From the NCBI GenBank assembly GCA_964023275.1, contig OZ029923.1, positions 4,092,729-4,156,728 on the forward strand: DNA of 64,000 bases, read 5' to 3'. The notes under the pieces are model-generated. The model saw only the letters and a program-made list of their open reading frames with translations, searched no databases and had not been told where the DNA came from. Position numbers and translations under genes: made by a program. How positions within the stretch are numbered: the stretch's first letter is position 1; each line of letters begins with the position of its first letter. This document shows, piece by piece, positions 33,801 to 42,888 of the stretch. The stretch comes from Norana najaformis (Eukaryota; Annelida; Clitellata; Crassiclitellata; Hormogastridae).

Positions 33801-35250
33801 CAGCCGAGAGAAGAGGTCACGAAGTATATTCATCTTATCCGAAGTTCAGGTACCTCGATCGGCACCTTTGCGAACGTTTAAACCGGCGCTATAGAAATCC
33901 CAAATACAGCCACACATCATGAACGCAGTCATAGATCCTGACTGCGATGAAATGATCTCATGTAGATTTTGCCCTAGTGGTTAGTATACATGCACTGCGA
34001 ACCTATAGTTCTGGGGTTCAAATCCCCGCCAGTATTGAAATGTTTCAAAATTTTCTCTCCCTAGCGAACTCAGCCTCTTCCACTTATCTCTTTTCCCGCC
34101 CCAATTCCAAACGCCATCCACAGTATAGCCGTCCGACTGTCTGCCTGCCTGACTCTTTGATCTCGACTTGGAACCGAACCCTTCCTGTCTATCGATTTTG
34201 TTTTGACTAAGCGCCTGTGAATGAGCTGGTTTCCGGCACATGGCTTTCGCTGGGCGCTGTAGAATTCTCGAGTTTACGATTACGATTACATTGATTGGAT
34301 TCTGTCGGTGAGAAGATCATGCAGCGAAGAAGAGGACTGGTCACCCGCCCAATATGCAGAGGCTAAGAAAATGAAGGGGCGAACAATTAAAACTCTCATG
34401 ACTGATATTCTCTTCTAAGCTATCAGAGCTAGGTCTGTAGGCCTCAGATTAATATTTCTAGGCCTACCATTCGAATGGAGCACACATTGGCCGTTGTTAA
34501 GACAAGCCGTGTCAATACAATACAATACAATGCAATGTAATCCGATATGATACGATTCAATATCGTAATCGTAATCGTAATCTGAGATTTCTACAGCGCC
34601 CAACGAAAACCACATCACGGGGACTAGCTTATTTACATGCGCTCAGTCAAAACCAAATCGATAGGCAAAATGGTACATATATAGGTTAAGATCCAAAAGT
34701 CAGGTAGAGAGACAGCATGGCAGCTACGATGGGTGATGTTAGGGATTGGAGCGGAAAGAGGGATAAGAGGAAGAAGGGGAAACGGGATAGGATACGTGAA
34801 ATAAGAATGTTTTCAGTTTTGAGTGAAAGGCCAATGCAGAAATTGCAAGCGGTGGAGCATAGGTGAGCTTGTATGGTGGAGTCTAGGTTAGTATAGGTGA
34901 GTATAGATGAGTTTTTATGATGGAGTGTATACAGGTCAGTTTGCATGGTTGGACCAATGCAATGCAACGTGATACGATGGAATGCAACTAAATACAATAC
35001 GATACGATACAATATAATGTGATGCAATACGAAGAAAATGCAGTATACCATACCATACGTAACTATGCAAAACAATACTGCCTTGCATGAGACTTCAAAG
35101 CGTGCCGACGATTGGACAGGTGTTCAACAACCTACCTGTGCGGCGATCCTTTTCATCTCGGACGTCATTCGCTGAAGCTGTTTCGATGGAGACGATGACA
35201 AGGATGACTCCAGTCGTCATCCACGACGCACCATGTGCTTTCCTCCGCAT
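24656..35250 (-). CDS. rspo: R-spondin (secreted Wnt-pathway modulator), complete, five coding exons
   Basis: Exons 35136-35250, 29710-29898, 27494-27643, 25858-26043 and 24656-24864 join in phase 1 throughout, giving 282 residues. This matches the exon-per-domain plan and usual length of R-spondins, secreted proteins that enhance Wnt signalling through LGR receptors and ZNRF3/RNF43. Domains: signal peptide about 11-26 (MTTGVILVIVSIETASA); furin-like repeat 1 at 46-100 (CVTCSAYNGCVTC, GMRQTGSC, CPYGYFG); furin-like repeat 2 at 103-148; TSP1 at 153-212 (DCEVGPWGLWGVC, CGYKYG); Lys/Arg-rich tail 214-282, as in the heparin-binding tail of the family. The start ATG at 35250 has an in-frame TAG 30 bases upstream; a second Met at residue 11 may be the real start of the signal peptide. 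Oddities: positions matching known ligand-contact residues are changed (see findings), and introns carry long simple repeats, including an 0.8-kb CCTT array. Confidence 0.93.
24903..25043. repeat. 19-base minisatellite in the last R-spondin intron
   Basis: Unit gatcatttgaacttaagtc repeats about 7.4 times with one variant (ggtcatttg). It ends only about 38 bases upstream of the 3' splice site of the last exon. Confidence 0.95.
25044..25085 (+). mobile_element. SINE family C 3'-end scrap
   Basis: ctaataaatgcagaaataat and an aat tail, matching the end of the family C copy at 19020-19058. Nothing of the head remains. Confidence 0.45.
25225..25470 (+). mobile_element. SINE family A copy in R-spondin intron
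   Basis: Body with acctggaaccgaacccttct, gattttgttttgactaagcg and gaataagctggttcccgtga, then the 3' end gagcgctgtagaaatctcga. Antisense to the gene. Confidence 0.8.
25480..25620 (-). mobile_element. Family D repeat (shared with 62700-62845)
   Basis: Shares the order ataacttatatagcg, cgcttccagc, gagaacccc, ataagaacgtctttaa, caacgagctgactga, gtgacccttgcacgaaac with the copy in the protein 4.1 intron. On the minus strand it ends in the L2-like agcgctatataagtta motif and an (ATACA)-type tail, so it is probably another LINE-tailed SINE. Confidence 0.7.
25639..25850. repeat. (ATTACG/ATTACA)n hexamer array abutting a splice donor
   Basis: About 35 hexamers, mixing the two tail units seen on the SINE A (gattac) and LINE (attaca) families. 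It ends about eight bases inside the intron that follows the TSP1 exon. Confidence 0.95.
25858..26043 (-). CDS. rspo: R-spondin exon 4 (TSP1 domain)
   Basis: Acceptor cgaccacccag, donor GCGAAG/GTCTGA, a weak donor. It codes DCEVGPWGLWGVCNRKG, then CGYKYGLQMRKRLVIQAP and CRMKHRFCE, with the two Trp and six Cys of an R-spondin TSP1. 186 bases, phase 1 to phase 1. A hexamer array begins about eight bases into the downstream intron. Confidence 0.92.
26090..26420. repeat. Degenerate 'ttagttttgaaaatcatta' repeats
   Basis: AT-rich units of about 28-35 bases in the R-spondin intron, related to the larger array at 28650-29280. Confidence 0.6.
26641..26910. repeat. (TTTACC/TTTTAC)n hexamer-like tract
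   Basis: Imperfect tttacctttac repeats. The forward frame reads Phe/Thr-rich and is not coding. Confidence 0.8.
26948..27490 (+). mobile_element. Composite B-E-E-B repeat block
   Basis: A family B 3' half (26948-27055) is followed by two tandem copies of a roughly 150-base module E (27056-27215 and 27216-27365; motifs ttagacacctttaaatcgc and ggcagccacaagatgtcg), then a second family B 3' half to 27490 with its (tttaca) tail. The same B/E modules form arrays at 42889-43690 and 45090-45930. Confidence 0.75.
27494..27643 (-). CDS. rspo: R-spondin exon 3 (furin-like repeat 2)
   Basis: Acceptor ttgtcttgccag, donor CAAG/GTAAGT. It codes CSLPHCENCSNRTTCISC, then FFLVDGQCVDHCPE and QSRHCRRQ. 150 bases, phase 1 to phase 1. 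SINE B segments lie close on both sides (tail ends near 27490; the next copy begins near 27740). Confidence 0.93.
27735..27915 (+). mobile_element. SINE family B copy, 5'-truncated
   Basis: agtctcgggctagcacgatc, cgggtaccttaaatggtgtg, ggtgaaggatctcacccgat, the cggtcgctattgaaacgcg end and the tttacattta tail. Confidence 0.8.
27930..28300. repeat. Purine-rich 'agagaaggacagaatggg' tract
   Basis: Degenerate units of about 30 bases such as ggcaaagagaaggacagaat. Open minus-strand frames rich in Phe/Ser/Leu are products of the composition. Confidence 0.65.
28301..28645. other. R-spondin intron, no feature seen
   Basis: Purine-biased single-copy sequence. No exon or repeat family recognised. Confidence 0.4.
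28650..29285. repeat. About 70-base AT-rich tandem repeat, about nine copies
   Basis: Each unit contains aagctttaggaaagtattaa then aatatcattagttttaaaat and ctttagtttaac. The copies are highly similar and lie inside the R-spondin intron between furin-like repeats 1 and 2. Confidence 0.92.
29335..29690. repeat. 'aagtgaattagtaagcaatt' degenerate repeat
   Basis: Units of roughly 16-20 bases (agtaagcaattaagtgaa) end just before the donor of the furin-like repeat 1 exon. Confidence 0.8.
29710..29898 (-). CDS. rspo: R-spondin exon 2 (furin-like repeat 1)
   Basis: Acceptor cattcgcacag, donor CTTA/GTAAGT. It codes CPVGCVTCSAYNGCVTC, then FLQWHGMRQTGSCVEQCP and YGYFGIRKRGHGKC; the Cys spacing and the AYNGC, RQ-G-C and GY-G positions align with vertebrate R-spondins. 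189 bases, phase 1 to phase 1. Confidence 0.93.
29940..30260. repeat. Trinucleotide-rich tract (tactactac, tcatcatc)
   Basis: Mixed tac/tat/atc trinucleotides just upstream of R-spondin exon 2. No coding potential beyond low complexity. Confidence 0.8.
30520..31650. repeat. Pyrimidine tract and (CCTT)n array, about 0.8 kb of tetranucleotide
   Basis: A polypyrimidine lead-in (30520-30840) passes into ccttccttcctt from about 30840 to 31650, with cctg and cttg interruptions near 31050-31195. The tetramer keeps all frames open (Leu-Pro-Ser-Phe repeats). Located in the first R-spondin intron; length is probably unreliable in an assembly. Confidence 0.97.
31655..31975. other. R-spondin intron 1, no feature seen
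   Basis: Moderately GC-rich single-copy sequence between two pyrimidine arrays. No splice-bounded exon or repeat family recognised. Confidence 0.4.
31985..32250. repeat. 'ctctcctgctctctcctgcc' array
   Basis: About 10-base units (ctctcctgct/ctctcctgcc with tgtcctgtcc variants), roughly 26 copies. Confidence 0.92.
32255..32750 (-). mobile_element. LINE reverse-transcriptase C-terminal fragment, interrupted by a MITE
   Basis: On the minus strand 32420-32290 reads GRPSREWLDDIKDWCQKEL then LSILVQDRRVWRQMI, like the end of RTE/Jockey-group endonuclease-reverse transcriptases. The matching upstream part lies on the other side of the insertion at 32421-32683. The fragment is a dead remnant. Confidence 0.65.
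32421..32683. mobile_element. Short hAT-like MITE with CAGTG inverted termini
   Basis: Starts cagtgcttttttcagacgga and ends ttcctagaaaaaagcactg, an inverted pair of about 13 bases plus a partly inverted ttccgg-containing extension. Flanks gtctccct (32413-32420) and gccttcct (32684-32691) match at 6 of 8. It holds no coding sequence and interrupts a LINE remnant. Confidence 0.75.
32692..33150. other. R-spondin intron 1, no gene seen
   Basis: Includes an attagattag tract at 32753-32785 and single-copy sequence. Several overlapping open frames occur but no recognised motif. Confidence 0.4.
33150..33710. repeat. tacatata/tatgtatata microsatellite region
   Basis: Imperfect acatata and tatg tracts, densest at 33520-33705. 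Not coding. Confidence 0.85.
33970..34295 (+). mobile_element. SINE family A, near full-length with tRNA-like head
   Basis: The head has an A-box-like ccctagtggttagtatacat and a B-box ggggttcaaatcccc (34013-34027). The body follows (gacttggaaccgaaccctt, gattttgttttgactaagcg), then cgctgggcgctgtagaattc and a gattac tail. This copy shows that family A is a tRNA-derived SINE with an L2/CR1-like 3' end. Confidence 0.85.
34495..34560. repeat. 'atacaatacaatgcaatg' tract next to a SINE
   Basis: Pentamer-like tacaa/atgca units adjoining the SINE A tail. A similar tract (acgatacgatacaatataat) lies at 34955-35075. Confidence 0.65.
34562..34880 (-). mobile_element. SINE family A copy
   Basis: Tail tcgtaatcgtaatcgtaatc, then gagatttctacagcgcccaa, ctcagtcaaaaccaaatcg, agacagcatggcagctacg and the purine-rich distal part gggataagaggaagaagggg. 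A diverged extension (ggtgagcttgtatggtggag) repeats to about 34945. Confidence 0.8.
35136..35250 (-). CDS. rspo: R-spondin exon 1 (signal peptide)
   Basis: The minus strand reads MRRKAHGASW then MTTGVILVIVSIETASA then NDVRDEKDRRT, ending at donor CACAG/GTAGGT (last base 35136) in phase 1. Hydrophobic core followed by ASA-type cleavage site. Joined to the next exon, the split codon reads Ala. Confidence 0.8.
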
Positions 35251-35495
35251 CTCAGCACCAGCAGCAGCAGCAACCGACGTCTAATAATCCCAGGATCGGT
35301 TCCACGAGATGCGGCCACGCTGTGCCGCAGTTATCCTTTTGCCAGATGAGATGGTCACGTCAGACTGTTACGAGGTATCGCATGGAAAACATCTCGAAAC
35401 ATCCCTTCCAAAACTCTTCTATTTTTGTAGAAAAAAATATCGTTTTGCACAGAGTTATGGCGTCTGCTACGGCCCGTATCGTCCTGATGGTCCTA
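35251..35495. other. R-spondin upstream region
   Basis: Directly upstream of R-spondin exon 1 on the minus strand, so it should include its 5' leader. No specific promoter element can be named. Confidence 0.35.
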
Positions 35496-35705
35496 TTGCG
35501 GTAACGTCTGCTGTGGTCTGGTAACGTTTGCTGTGGTCTGGTAACGTTTGCTATGGTCTGGTAACGTCTGCTGTGGTCTGGTAACGTTTGCTATGGTCTG
35601 GTAACGTCTGCTATGGTCTGGTAACGTTTGCTATGGTCTGGTAACGTTTGCTATGGTCTGGTAACGTCTGCTATGGTCTGGTAAAGTCCGTTATGGTTTG
35701 GCGAC
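35496..35705. repeat. 20-base minisatellite 'tctggtaacgtttgctatgg'
   Basis: Ten copies with a strict 20-base period and two alternating variants (gtttgctatgg, gtctgctgtgg). It decays into related tggtccgg-type sequence out to about 35960. Confidence 0.95.
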
Positions 35706-35960
35706 GTGTTGTATGCTTCGTTTTGTTTCTGTATATTGTCCGATATTATTCAATATGGTCCGGTAATGTCTTCTGTATGTTCGCATATGATCCGGTGGCG
35801 CTCTATGTGGTCCAGCGTGATCTGTCTGGTCCGGCAGAGTTCTGTACGGTCTGGTAATATCCGGTATTGTTAGTTTTGGTCCGGAATGGTCCTGTAGCGT
35901 TCCGTATGGTGTAGTTTGGTACGGTATCGTTAGTCCTGCAAGGATTGGTCCAGAATAATC

Positions 35961-36570
35961 CCGTATGTTTTCATGTAGGCTCAACGTGAGATGTCGACAG
36001 CGTAGCTAATAGTTGAAGCTTCTGGCAACACTTAGATCCCGGGATGCACCGGAAGATCGTTAAGCCAAGCGTTAGGGTCTGTCAGGCGAATCGAGTCTTA
36101 GTTCCTCATGGACCGAATTCAGACGGCAACGGTGTTGGAATGTCCGGCAAAGGACGACGAGTCGACCTCAGACAGAGGCCTCGGTGGTCAACACCTTTGT
36201 TTTCCAGCTGACTAAATCAGATTACTGCTAGATTTTAGTCGAGGAACTTCTATAGCGCCGTCGGAGAGAGTTTTCGTTTCCATAGCAATCGTATACTTAG
36301 CTTCAGACTGTAACAAACCAAAGTTTTCAGTACGATAGGTCAAGCCTGAAGGACCTTTCGTCCCGATTACATCAGCACGGATAGATTAATTGCTCTTTAC
36401 TGCTGTACAGTAATATTCAATTAACGTTGGTTAATTAGAGATGATTCGATTTTACTTCGCGCCCAGGCGAGCTGTTGCCTCGTGCTGAGAGAACGCTGAA
36501 TTGACTGATTGTTACGCAACGCAGAAGTCGATTCTATCGCAATACACGAGAAGAGCTCTCAACTTATAAC
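35961..36570. other. Intergenic, no gene seen
   Basis: Contains a LINE/SINE-like motif cttctatagcgccgtcggag near 36249. No exon recognised. Confidence 0.4.
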
Positions 36571-37250
36571 CTACGCGAAAGAGAAGGAGGAGGAAGAGGC
36601 AGAAGAAAGAGGAGGAGAAAGAGGAATAGGTGGATAGGAGGATGAGGAGAAAGATGAAGGAGAGAAGGAGTGAGAAGGGGAGAAAAGAGGAGAAGGAAGT
36701 GAGGAGGAACGCGCGGCCCTTCTACTAGACCTTCCTTCTGGAAACGACGCAGTCAGCGTATCACGCATCGTTACTTCCTGCAGCCTACGAAAAATAAAAA
36801 CCGCAAGCACGTGCATGTAACCGCCGGCAGATCCCTCGCTTCCTCTGCTCCTCACTGTCTCTCCCTTCCTCTCTCTATCTCTCCCACTCTGTCTGTCTGC
36901 CTGTCTGTCTCTCTATCTCTTCCTTTACATCTATCTCTTTCTCTTTCTCTCTTCTAACTCTCCTTCCATCCATCTCTCCCCAGCTCTTTCTCCATCTTCC
37001 AAACTCTTCCAACTTTCCATTTCCTGTGTTTCTCCTCTAGTCTTTCTTTCGCCGCTGTCTGTCTGTCTGTCTGCCTGCCTTCCTGTATGTCTGTCTGTTT
37101 GTCTCTCTCTCTTTGTCTCTCTCTCTCTCTTTCTCTTTCTCTCTCGCTCGGTCTCTCTCCGTCCTTCTTTCCTATTTCATATGCACTCTCTCCGTCCTTC
37201 TCGATCTCGTTCCCCTTCCACCTATCAAAATATTCATTCATTCACTCTAC
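36571..37250. repeat. Purine-rich then pyrimidine-rich low-complexity region
   Basis: gaggaggaagag runs at 36575-36705 and tctctctctgtctg runs at 36850-37150, separated by about 130 bases of single-copy sequence. Open frames in both are compositional. Confidence 0.75.
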
Positions 37251-37269
37251 CATACATCCATCAAACCAT

Positions 37270-37620
37270 TAATTATACATTACATGCAAATGAAATGCAT
37301 ACTATTTATTCAATGCATATGTATCTATGTCTACATATATATGTATATATATCCATTTGTACATATGCATGTGTATATGTATACATGTACATGAAGCCTG
37401 GGTGGATGATGCTTGCGGGTGGGGTGTGCACATGAGGACGGCAGATGTCTCGCTGCTGCTGCTGCTGTTTCGGATGCTGGTGATGCTGATGGCGATGTTG
37501 TGAGATGATAGAACTATGCGGCGCATCCACACTCATCCATGGCGTCGGCGGAAGCCGTGTATTTCATTGCAAAATATTTTAGGAAAACATCGGAAACAAG
37601 CGCATTGGGACTTCGCTAAT
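37270..37620. other. Intergenic, no gene seen
   Basis: A short tatgtata tract at 37315-37395 and a ctgctgctgctgctg run near 37455. Otherwise featureless. Confidence 0.4.
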
Positions 37621-37629
37621 CATCCTCAC

Positions 37630-38275
37630 TAGGAGGATCAGGAGGCGGAAGCGGAGAGGAAGGAAGAGGAGGAAGAATAGGAAGAGGAAGAATAAGAACA
37701 GGAAGAGGAGGAAGAATAGGAAGAGGAAGATGAGGAGGAGAGGGAAAAGGAGGTGGAGGGAGGAAGAGGAAGAGGAATAGAAAGAGGATGAGGAAAAGGA
37801 TCAGGAAAAGAAGGCGAAGAGGAGGAAGGATAGAAAAAGGAAGAGGATCAGGAGGCGGAAGCGGAGGGGAAGGAAAAGAGGAAGAGGAATAGGAAGAGAA
37901 GGAGGAGGAGGATCAGGAAGAGGAAACGCAGGAGTGGAAGAGGAGGAAGAGGAGGGGATCAGTAGGAGAAGGAGGAAGACGAGGAGGAGGAAGAGGATGA
38001 AGGGAGAAGGAAGAGAAAAAAGAATAAGAGAAGGAAAAGTAAGAAGAGGAAGAGGAGAAAGAAGGGAGGAGGAAATATGAGGAGGAGGAATAGGAGAAAG
38101 ATTAAGAGGGGTGGAGAAAAAAGAGAAAGAGGAGGAAGAGCAGGCAGAAGAGAAGAAGGAGGAAGAACAGGCGGCTGAAGAAAAAACAAGAGGATGATCA
38201 AGAGCATGAAGACCAAGGTCAGGAGGATGAAGGGGAGGAGGCAGAAAAGAAGAGGAGGAGAAAAGAGAATTAGGA
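37630..38275. repeat. Purine (AGG/GAA) tract, about 0.6 kb
   Basis: Continuous aggaagagga-type sequence with near-complete strand asymmetry. The block aggatcaggaggcggaagcg occurs twice (about 37637 and 37845), showing internal duplication. Confidence 0.9.
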
Positions 38276-38348
38276 CAATCCCTCTTATTTTGCGTAGCGA
38301 TTAAATTTCCAACCAAGATCAAAGCCGTAAGCATCTCACAAATCTAGG

Positions 38349-38490
38349 TACATGATAACGAGGAGTGATGTTGATGATGCAGATGAAGACGACGATGATA
38401 ACGATGATGGTGGTGGTGTGGTGGTGGTGGTGGTGGTGATGATGATGATACTGCTGCTGATGATGATGACGACGACAACTATGATGATTT
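38349..38490. repeat. gatgatgat/ggtggtggt trinucleotide tract
   Basis: Short array of gat and ggt trinucleotides. Confidence 0.85.
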
Positions 38491-38830
38491 AGTCATATCT
38501 AAAGCAATGACGTCTATATAAATTAAACGGGTTAGATCGTTGCGCGATGATCAATGCTTGTTTAGCTGTAATAACTTTTGACGAAAGTGATATTGGTCGA
38601 GCAGAATCTCCGACGCGGAACCATTCAGGCCTAGAACTGTTGCTACACATGGACCTAATATTACGAGTATGTTTCTACAAAAACACGAAAGGCGTACGCC
38701 GTCACCCCTGCAAAGGGTGGATCCCCCATAGACGTGGTTGCCATGGACACGTGTCTCTGTTGCCGCTGGGTGTTCCTCGTTTCATTCGGAACTCATTCAA
38801 AGTCTAAATATTCGGGTATTTTCCTATTCG
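38491..38830. other. Intergenic, no gene recognised
   Basis: An 86-codon forward frame (38547-38807) has no motif I recognise. The surroundings lack clear splice sites. Confidence 0.35.
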
Positions 38831-38833
38831 GAT

Positions 38834-39120
38834 AATCGTAATAGTTCGGTCTCGAGTCAATCGTAATCGTATTCGTAATAGTAATCGTATTCGTAATAGT
38901 AATCGTATTCGTAATAGTAATCGTATTCGTATTCGCTAATAGTAATCGTATTCGTAAATGCGAGATTTCTACGGCGCTCAGTGAAAGCTTGGTCGAGGGA
39001 GCCAGGTTATTCACAGGCGCTCAGTCGAAAGAAATTAGAGAGTGGTAGGAAGGGGCAGATTCAGTTCCAGGTCAAGATTCAAGGGTCAGGCAGGCAGACA
39101 GTTAGAAGGGTACGGTGATG
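38834..39120 (-). mobile_element. SINE family A copy with elongated tail
   Basis: The tail is expanded to about 120 bases of tcgtattcgtaatagtaa units, a diverged form of the gattac tail. The body gagatttctacggcgctcag and cacaggcgctcagtcgaaag follows, with ggcaggcagacag at the distal end. Confidence 0.75.
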
Positions 39121-39255
39121 TTGATATCTTAACGTAAGACTTCCCTCTTTAAGCCTTTAAGGTAACTTATCCACCACAGGCTGTCTGTCTAATCAATTAA
39201 CAGTCGAGCCGGCATCTGTGCGATTGAAATTGACCGAAATTTTATAAGAATTTCA

Positions 39256-39443
39256 GTTGATGATGATTGTGGTGGTGGTGGTAGTGATAATGATAATGAT
39301 GATGATGATGGTGGTGGTGGTAGTGGTGGTGGTAACGGTTGTGACGATGATGATGATTGTTGTGGTGGTGATGAGGATGATGATGATGATGGTGGTGGTG
39401 ATGATGATGATGATAATGGTGGTGGTGATGATGATGATGGTGG

Positions 39444-39479
<36 letters not shown>

Positions 39480-39497
39480 TGGTGATGATGATGGTGG

Positions 39498-39533
<36 letters not shown>

Positions 39534-39701
39534 TGGTGGTAACGGTTGTGACGATGATGATGATTGTTGTGGTGGTGATGATGATGATGATGATGATGAT
39601 GGTGGTGCTGATGATGATAATGATGGTGGTGGTGGTAGTGATCATAATAATGATGATGATGGTGGTGGTAGTGGTGGTGATGATGATGATGATGAGGGTG
39701 G

Positions 39702-39735
<34 letters not shown>

Positions 39736-39767
39736 GGTGATGAAGGAGGTGGTGGTGGTGGTAGTGG

Positions 39768-39816
<49 letters not shown>

Positions 39817-39848
39817 GGTGATGAAGGAGGTGGTGGTGGTGGTAGTGG

Positions 39849-39903
<55 letters not shown>
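39256..39903. repeat. (GAT/GGT)n array, about 650 bases
   Basis: Alternating blocks of gatgat and ggtggt with higher-order repetition (the block ggtaacggttgtgacgatga appears twice, about 210 bases apart, near 39330 and 39538). All frames are open: poly-His, Met/Val or Ile/Thr. Not coding. Confidence 0.95.
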
Positions 39904-40440
39904 TGCGATTGGATGCCATAGAACGATATTTGTATAGCGCCATGAGCTTGGGTAATGTAGCTGATTTTCTTCAACCTCGTTGAATATGATGGGACGCGGT
40001 TGATGTTAATTGAGAATGAATTGTCTACAATCCGTCTATTCTTCGCGGACAACAAATATCCAGGTTCCATCGCTTTGATCTGCCGTCTGCCTTTCACCTG
40101 TCCAATCCACTCCCCTCCCGTACACCTGGATAGAGATGTACGTCTCCATTACCTGTGCACCTGCACAGGTCTAGTAAGTAAGTAAGTAAGACATTTGTTA
40201 ACACGCCATGTGACCAACGGTTGAGCGAGGAATAAATAATGTAATATTTATTACGTAGGCGTAATAAATAAATGTAATATTTCACAAACACATTAAATCC
40301 ACCAGATGCCAAAGATTTAGTAGATAAGATTTACAAAACTATATGCCTTCCTTCCATTTCCACAACACTCGACGCCTGGCTTTCCGTCCTCAGGAGTGGC
40401 CAGCACTCTTGTCTAGTACACACAAACACACACTTAGTGT
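39904..40440. other. Intergenic, no gene seen
   Basis: Begins with the LINE/SINE-like end atttgtatagcgccatgagc and contains the small motif taagtaagtaagtaag. No exon recognised. Confidence 0.4.
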
Positions 40441-40446
40441 CTGATA

Positions 40447-40770
40447 ACGTATGTATGTATGTATTTATGTATGTATGTATGTATGTACTTATGTATGTAT
40501 GCACGTATGTATCTATGTATGTATCTATGTATATTTAAGTATATATTTATGTATGTATGTATCTCTGTCTGTCTGTCTGTACGTGTGTATGTATGTATGC
40601 ATGTGTGTATCTATGTATGTATCTTTGTATATTTAAGTATATATTTATGTAGGTATGTATGTATCTATGTCTGTCTGTACGTGTGTATGTATGTATGCAT
40701 GTGTGTATGCATGTATGTATTATATATCTATCTATGTCTGTCTGTCTGTATGTATGTATGTAACTGAGCT
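40447..40770. repeat. TATG/CTGT tetranucleotide tract
   Basis: tatgtatg with tctgtctg interruptions. Open Met/Tyr/Val/Cys-rich frames are artefacts. Confidence 0.9.
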
Positions 40771-41825
40771 CTTTTCACCACTCTCTTTCCTCCGGAATCT
40801 GACTTGACCAAGCAACATATCTCTGGCAAAACAGAATTGATATAGCGCCGGTGTTTTAGTTGGTCTCCTCAATGCGGTTTTTATGTGGAACTAAGAAATC
40901 TCAGAGATCGCAGTTTTGTTTTTCTTTGCCTCTATTTTTCCAGCAGCTGAAGACCATTTCATTCGATTTAGGTTTTGTTTTGTCAGATTGGGAGCAATTT
41001 CGAGTAGTTTTCTTAAAAAGGCGCTGCATAAATAGGCACGTACGATTACGAAATAAGAAAGACCGTACATGCAATGTGGCTTGCAATTAGAAACAATGCC
41101 AGTTAAAAATGGCCACACTAACTGTCGTGTTCCTGAGCATCAGTCCACCAGGATGTAGTCGCATTAGTTACTGCTTTTACCAGACACCATTTTAAGTGAG
41201 GCCACCTGGGCCAGGCTCCGCAGCAGAACGTCATATTACTAAATCCATCCTAACCAAAATCCTCCAGACGCTGCAAAACTCAGTCTCCGGATGGACTTCT
41301 CGCAAAAAGCAATTGGAGCAAAATCCTCCACCGATCTTATGACCGACTAGACATGAAACCGACTTTTCAGCTGCGCAGACTGGGGTAGATGAGGTACTGT
41401 TCTCTTAATTGGTAAGATTACAGTGATTACATTACAGTGAGGTAATGTATTTGGCAAGAAAAGGGCACATCAAGATCAAGTTAGACAAGATAAGGCAATT
41501 CAGGTAACTTTCTCTTCATACGATCCTCTTACCCTTCGTCTTACCCTTCGTCTTACTCTTCCTTCACTTCCTCCTCCCTTCCTCCTTTCTTTCCTTCATT
41601 CCCCATCGCTTCCTCCCTCCTTTCCATCCTAACTTTTTCCTTTCATCTCTTCCTGCCACCCCAAAACATTTCTATCTTCTTCCTACCCTTCTTTCTTTTT
41701 TCTTTCCTTCTTCAGTTTTCTTCCTCCTTCCCTTCTCTTTCGTTCCTCCATTCCTCATTTCTTTCCCCCATTCTCAATCTCTTCCTCCTTTTCCCTCCCA
41801 TCTTTCCACCCCTCCCTAACTTTCT
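40771..41825. other. Intergenic, no gene seen
   Basis: Single-copy sequence to about 41500 (with a short gcgctgcataaatagg LINE-tail motif near 41020) and then a pyrimidine-rich stretch at 41520-41820. Confidence 0.45.
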
Positions 41826-41959
41826 CGTAATCGTAATCGTAGTCCCGAGATTTCTACAGCGCCCAACGAATGCTAAGTCGGGGGAATCAGCTTATTGACA
41901 GGCGCTCAGTCAAAACAAAATCGATAGGCAAAAGGGTTCGGTTCCAGGTCAAGATCCAA

Positions 41960-42003
<44 letters not shown>

Positions 42004-42110
42004 CGGACGGACGGCTACGGTGGGTGGCTTTAGGAATTGCTGATAGATAAGGGGAAGAAGAATCGGGAGGATCTGCGAAAGGAGTGTTTTCAGTTTTGGG
42101 TGGAAGACCT
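41826..42110 (-). mobile_element. SINE family A copy with internal (GGCA)n expansion
   Basis: Tail tcgtaatcgtaatcgtagtc, gatttctacagcgcccaacg, ctcagtcaaaacaaaatcga. Where other copies have one or two caggcag motifs, this one has about 55 bases of aggcaggcaggc (41950-42003). Confidence 0.85.
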
Positions 42111-42129
42111 GGACAGAGACTGCAAGGGG

Positions 42130-42415
42130 TGCCACCTCCTCTTACCTTCTTACCCTTCTTACCTTCTTACCCTTCCTGGTTTCCCTTATATTCTTCTTAC
42201 ATATCTTACCTTCTTTTTACCATCTTACCCTTCTTATCTTCTTACCTTCTAACCTTCTTCTTACCCTTCCTACCTTCTTCTTACACTCTAACCCTTCTTA
42301 CCTTCTTCTTACACTCTTACCCTTCTACCTTCTTACCTTCTTCTTACCCTTCTTACCTTCTTACTTTTCTTACCCTTCTTACCTTCTTCTTACCCTTCCT
42401 GATTTCTCTTTCCAC
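42130..42415. repeat. 'cttaccttcttacccttctt' array
   Basis: Degenerate pyrimidine-rich units of 10 to 20 bases. Confidence 0.85.
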
Positions 42416-42888
42416 TCTCCCTTCCTCCTTCCCTCCGCTCCATCCCTTCGCCGCAGTTCCTCCTCCAGTCAGCAGGAGCAGCAGCCGACAGCTCGAGCTC
42501 TGGTAACAAATGTCCATCAGTGATTTGTCGACGAGCCAGAGCCTTCCCAGCAGCCCCAGCAGCGGCGGCGGCAAATCAAAGCGACATGTATCCGGAAGTG
42601 TGGTGTATTTAAACTCACTCAGTCCGGCGCGTGTATAGACAACTTGATGGTTCGCATTGATCAGACGAGGCAGATCGCCTCCCGCTGCCACCTGGAATCG
42701 TGCAGAGGCGAGGAGAGAGGATCGGACCGTACCCGTCGCTCGGTGTCTTCAACTGATGCCTAGATCAAAGCACCGACGCCGCTTAAGACCGATGACAACG
42801 TTCCTCTAATTGAACGCGTCTACCAGTCGGCGGCGAGCTCGAAATTAAGCTAGGATCACACCCCGAGTGCTCCGAGTGAAGCGAGACT
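42416..42888. other. GC-richer single-copy region, no gene recognised
   Basis: Contains cagcagccccagcagcggcg-type low complexity and a 112-codon minus-strand frame (42353-42691) without recognisable motif. It could hold a leader or regulatory sequence; I cannot support an exon. Confidence 0.35.

Noticed and set aside
33970-34039. Possible tRNA gene
   Set aside because: A- and B-box-like motifs are present, but no proper cloverleaf with anticodon arm can be drawn by eye, and the segment runs straight into a SINE A body and tail, so it is a SINE head.
39242-39943. 233-codon poly-His frame and 226-codon Met/Val frame
   Set aside because: Both are translations of the same GAT/GGT microsatellite in opposite directions.
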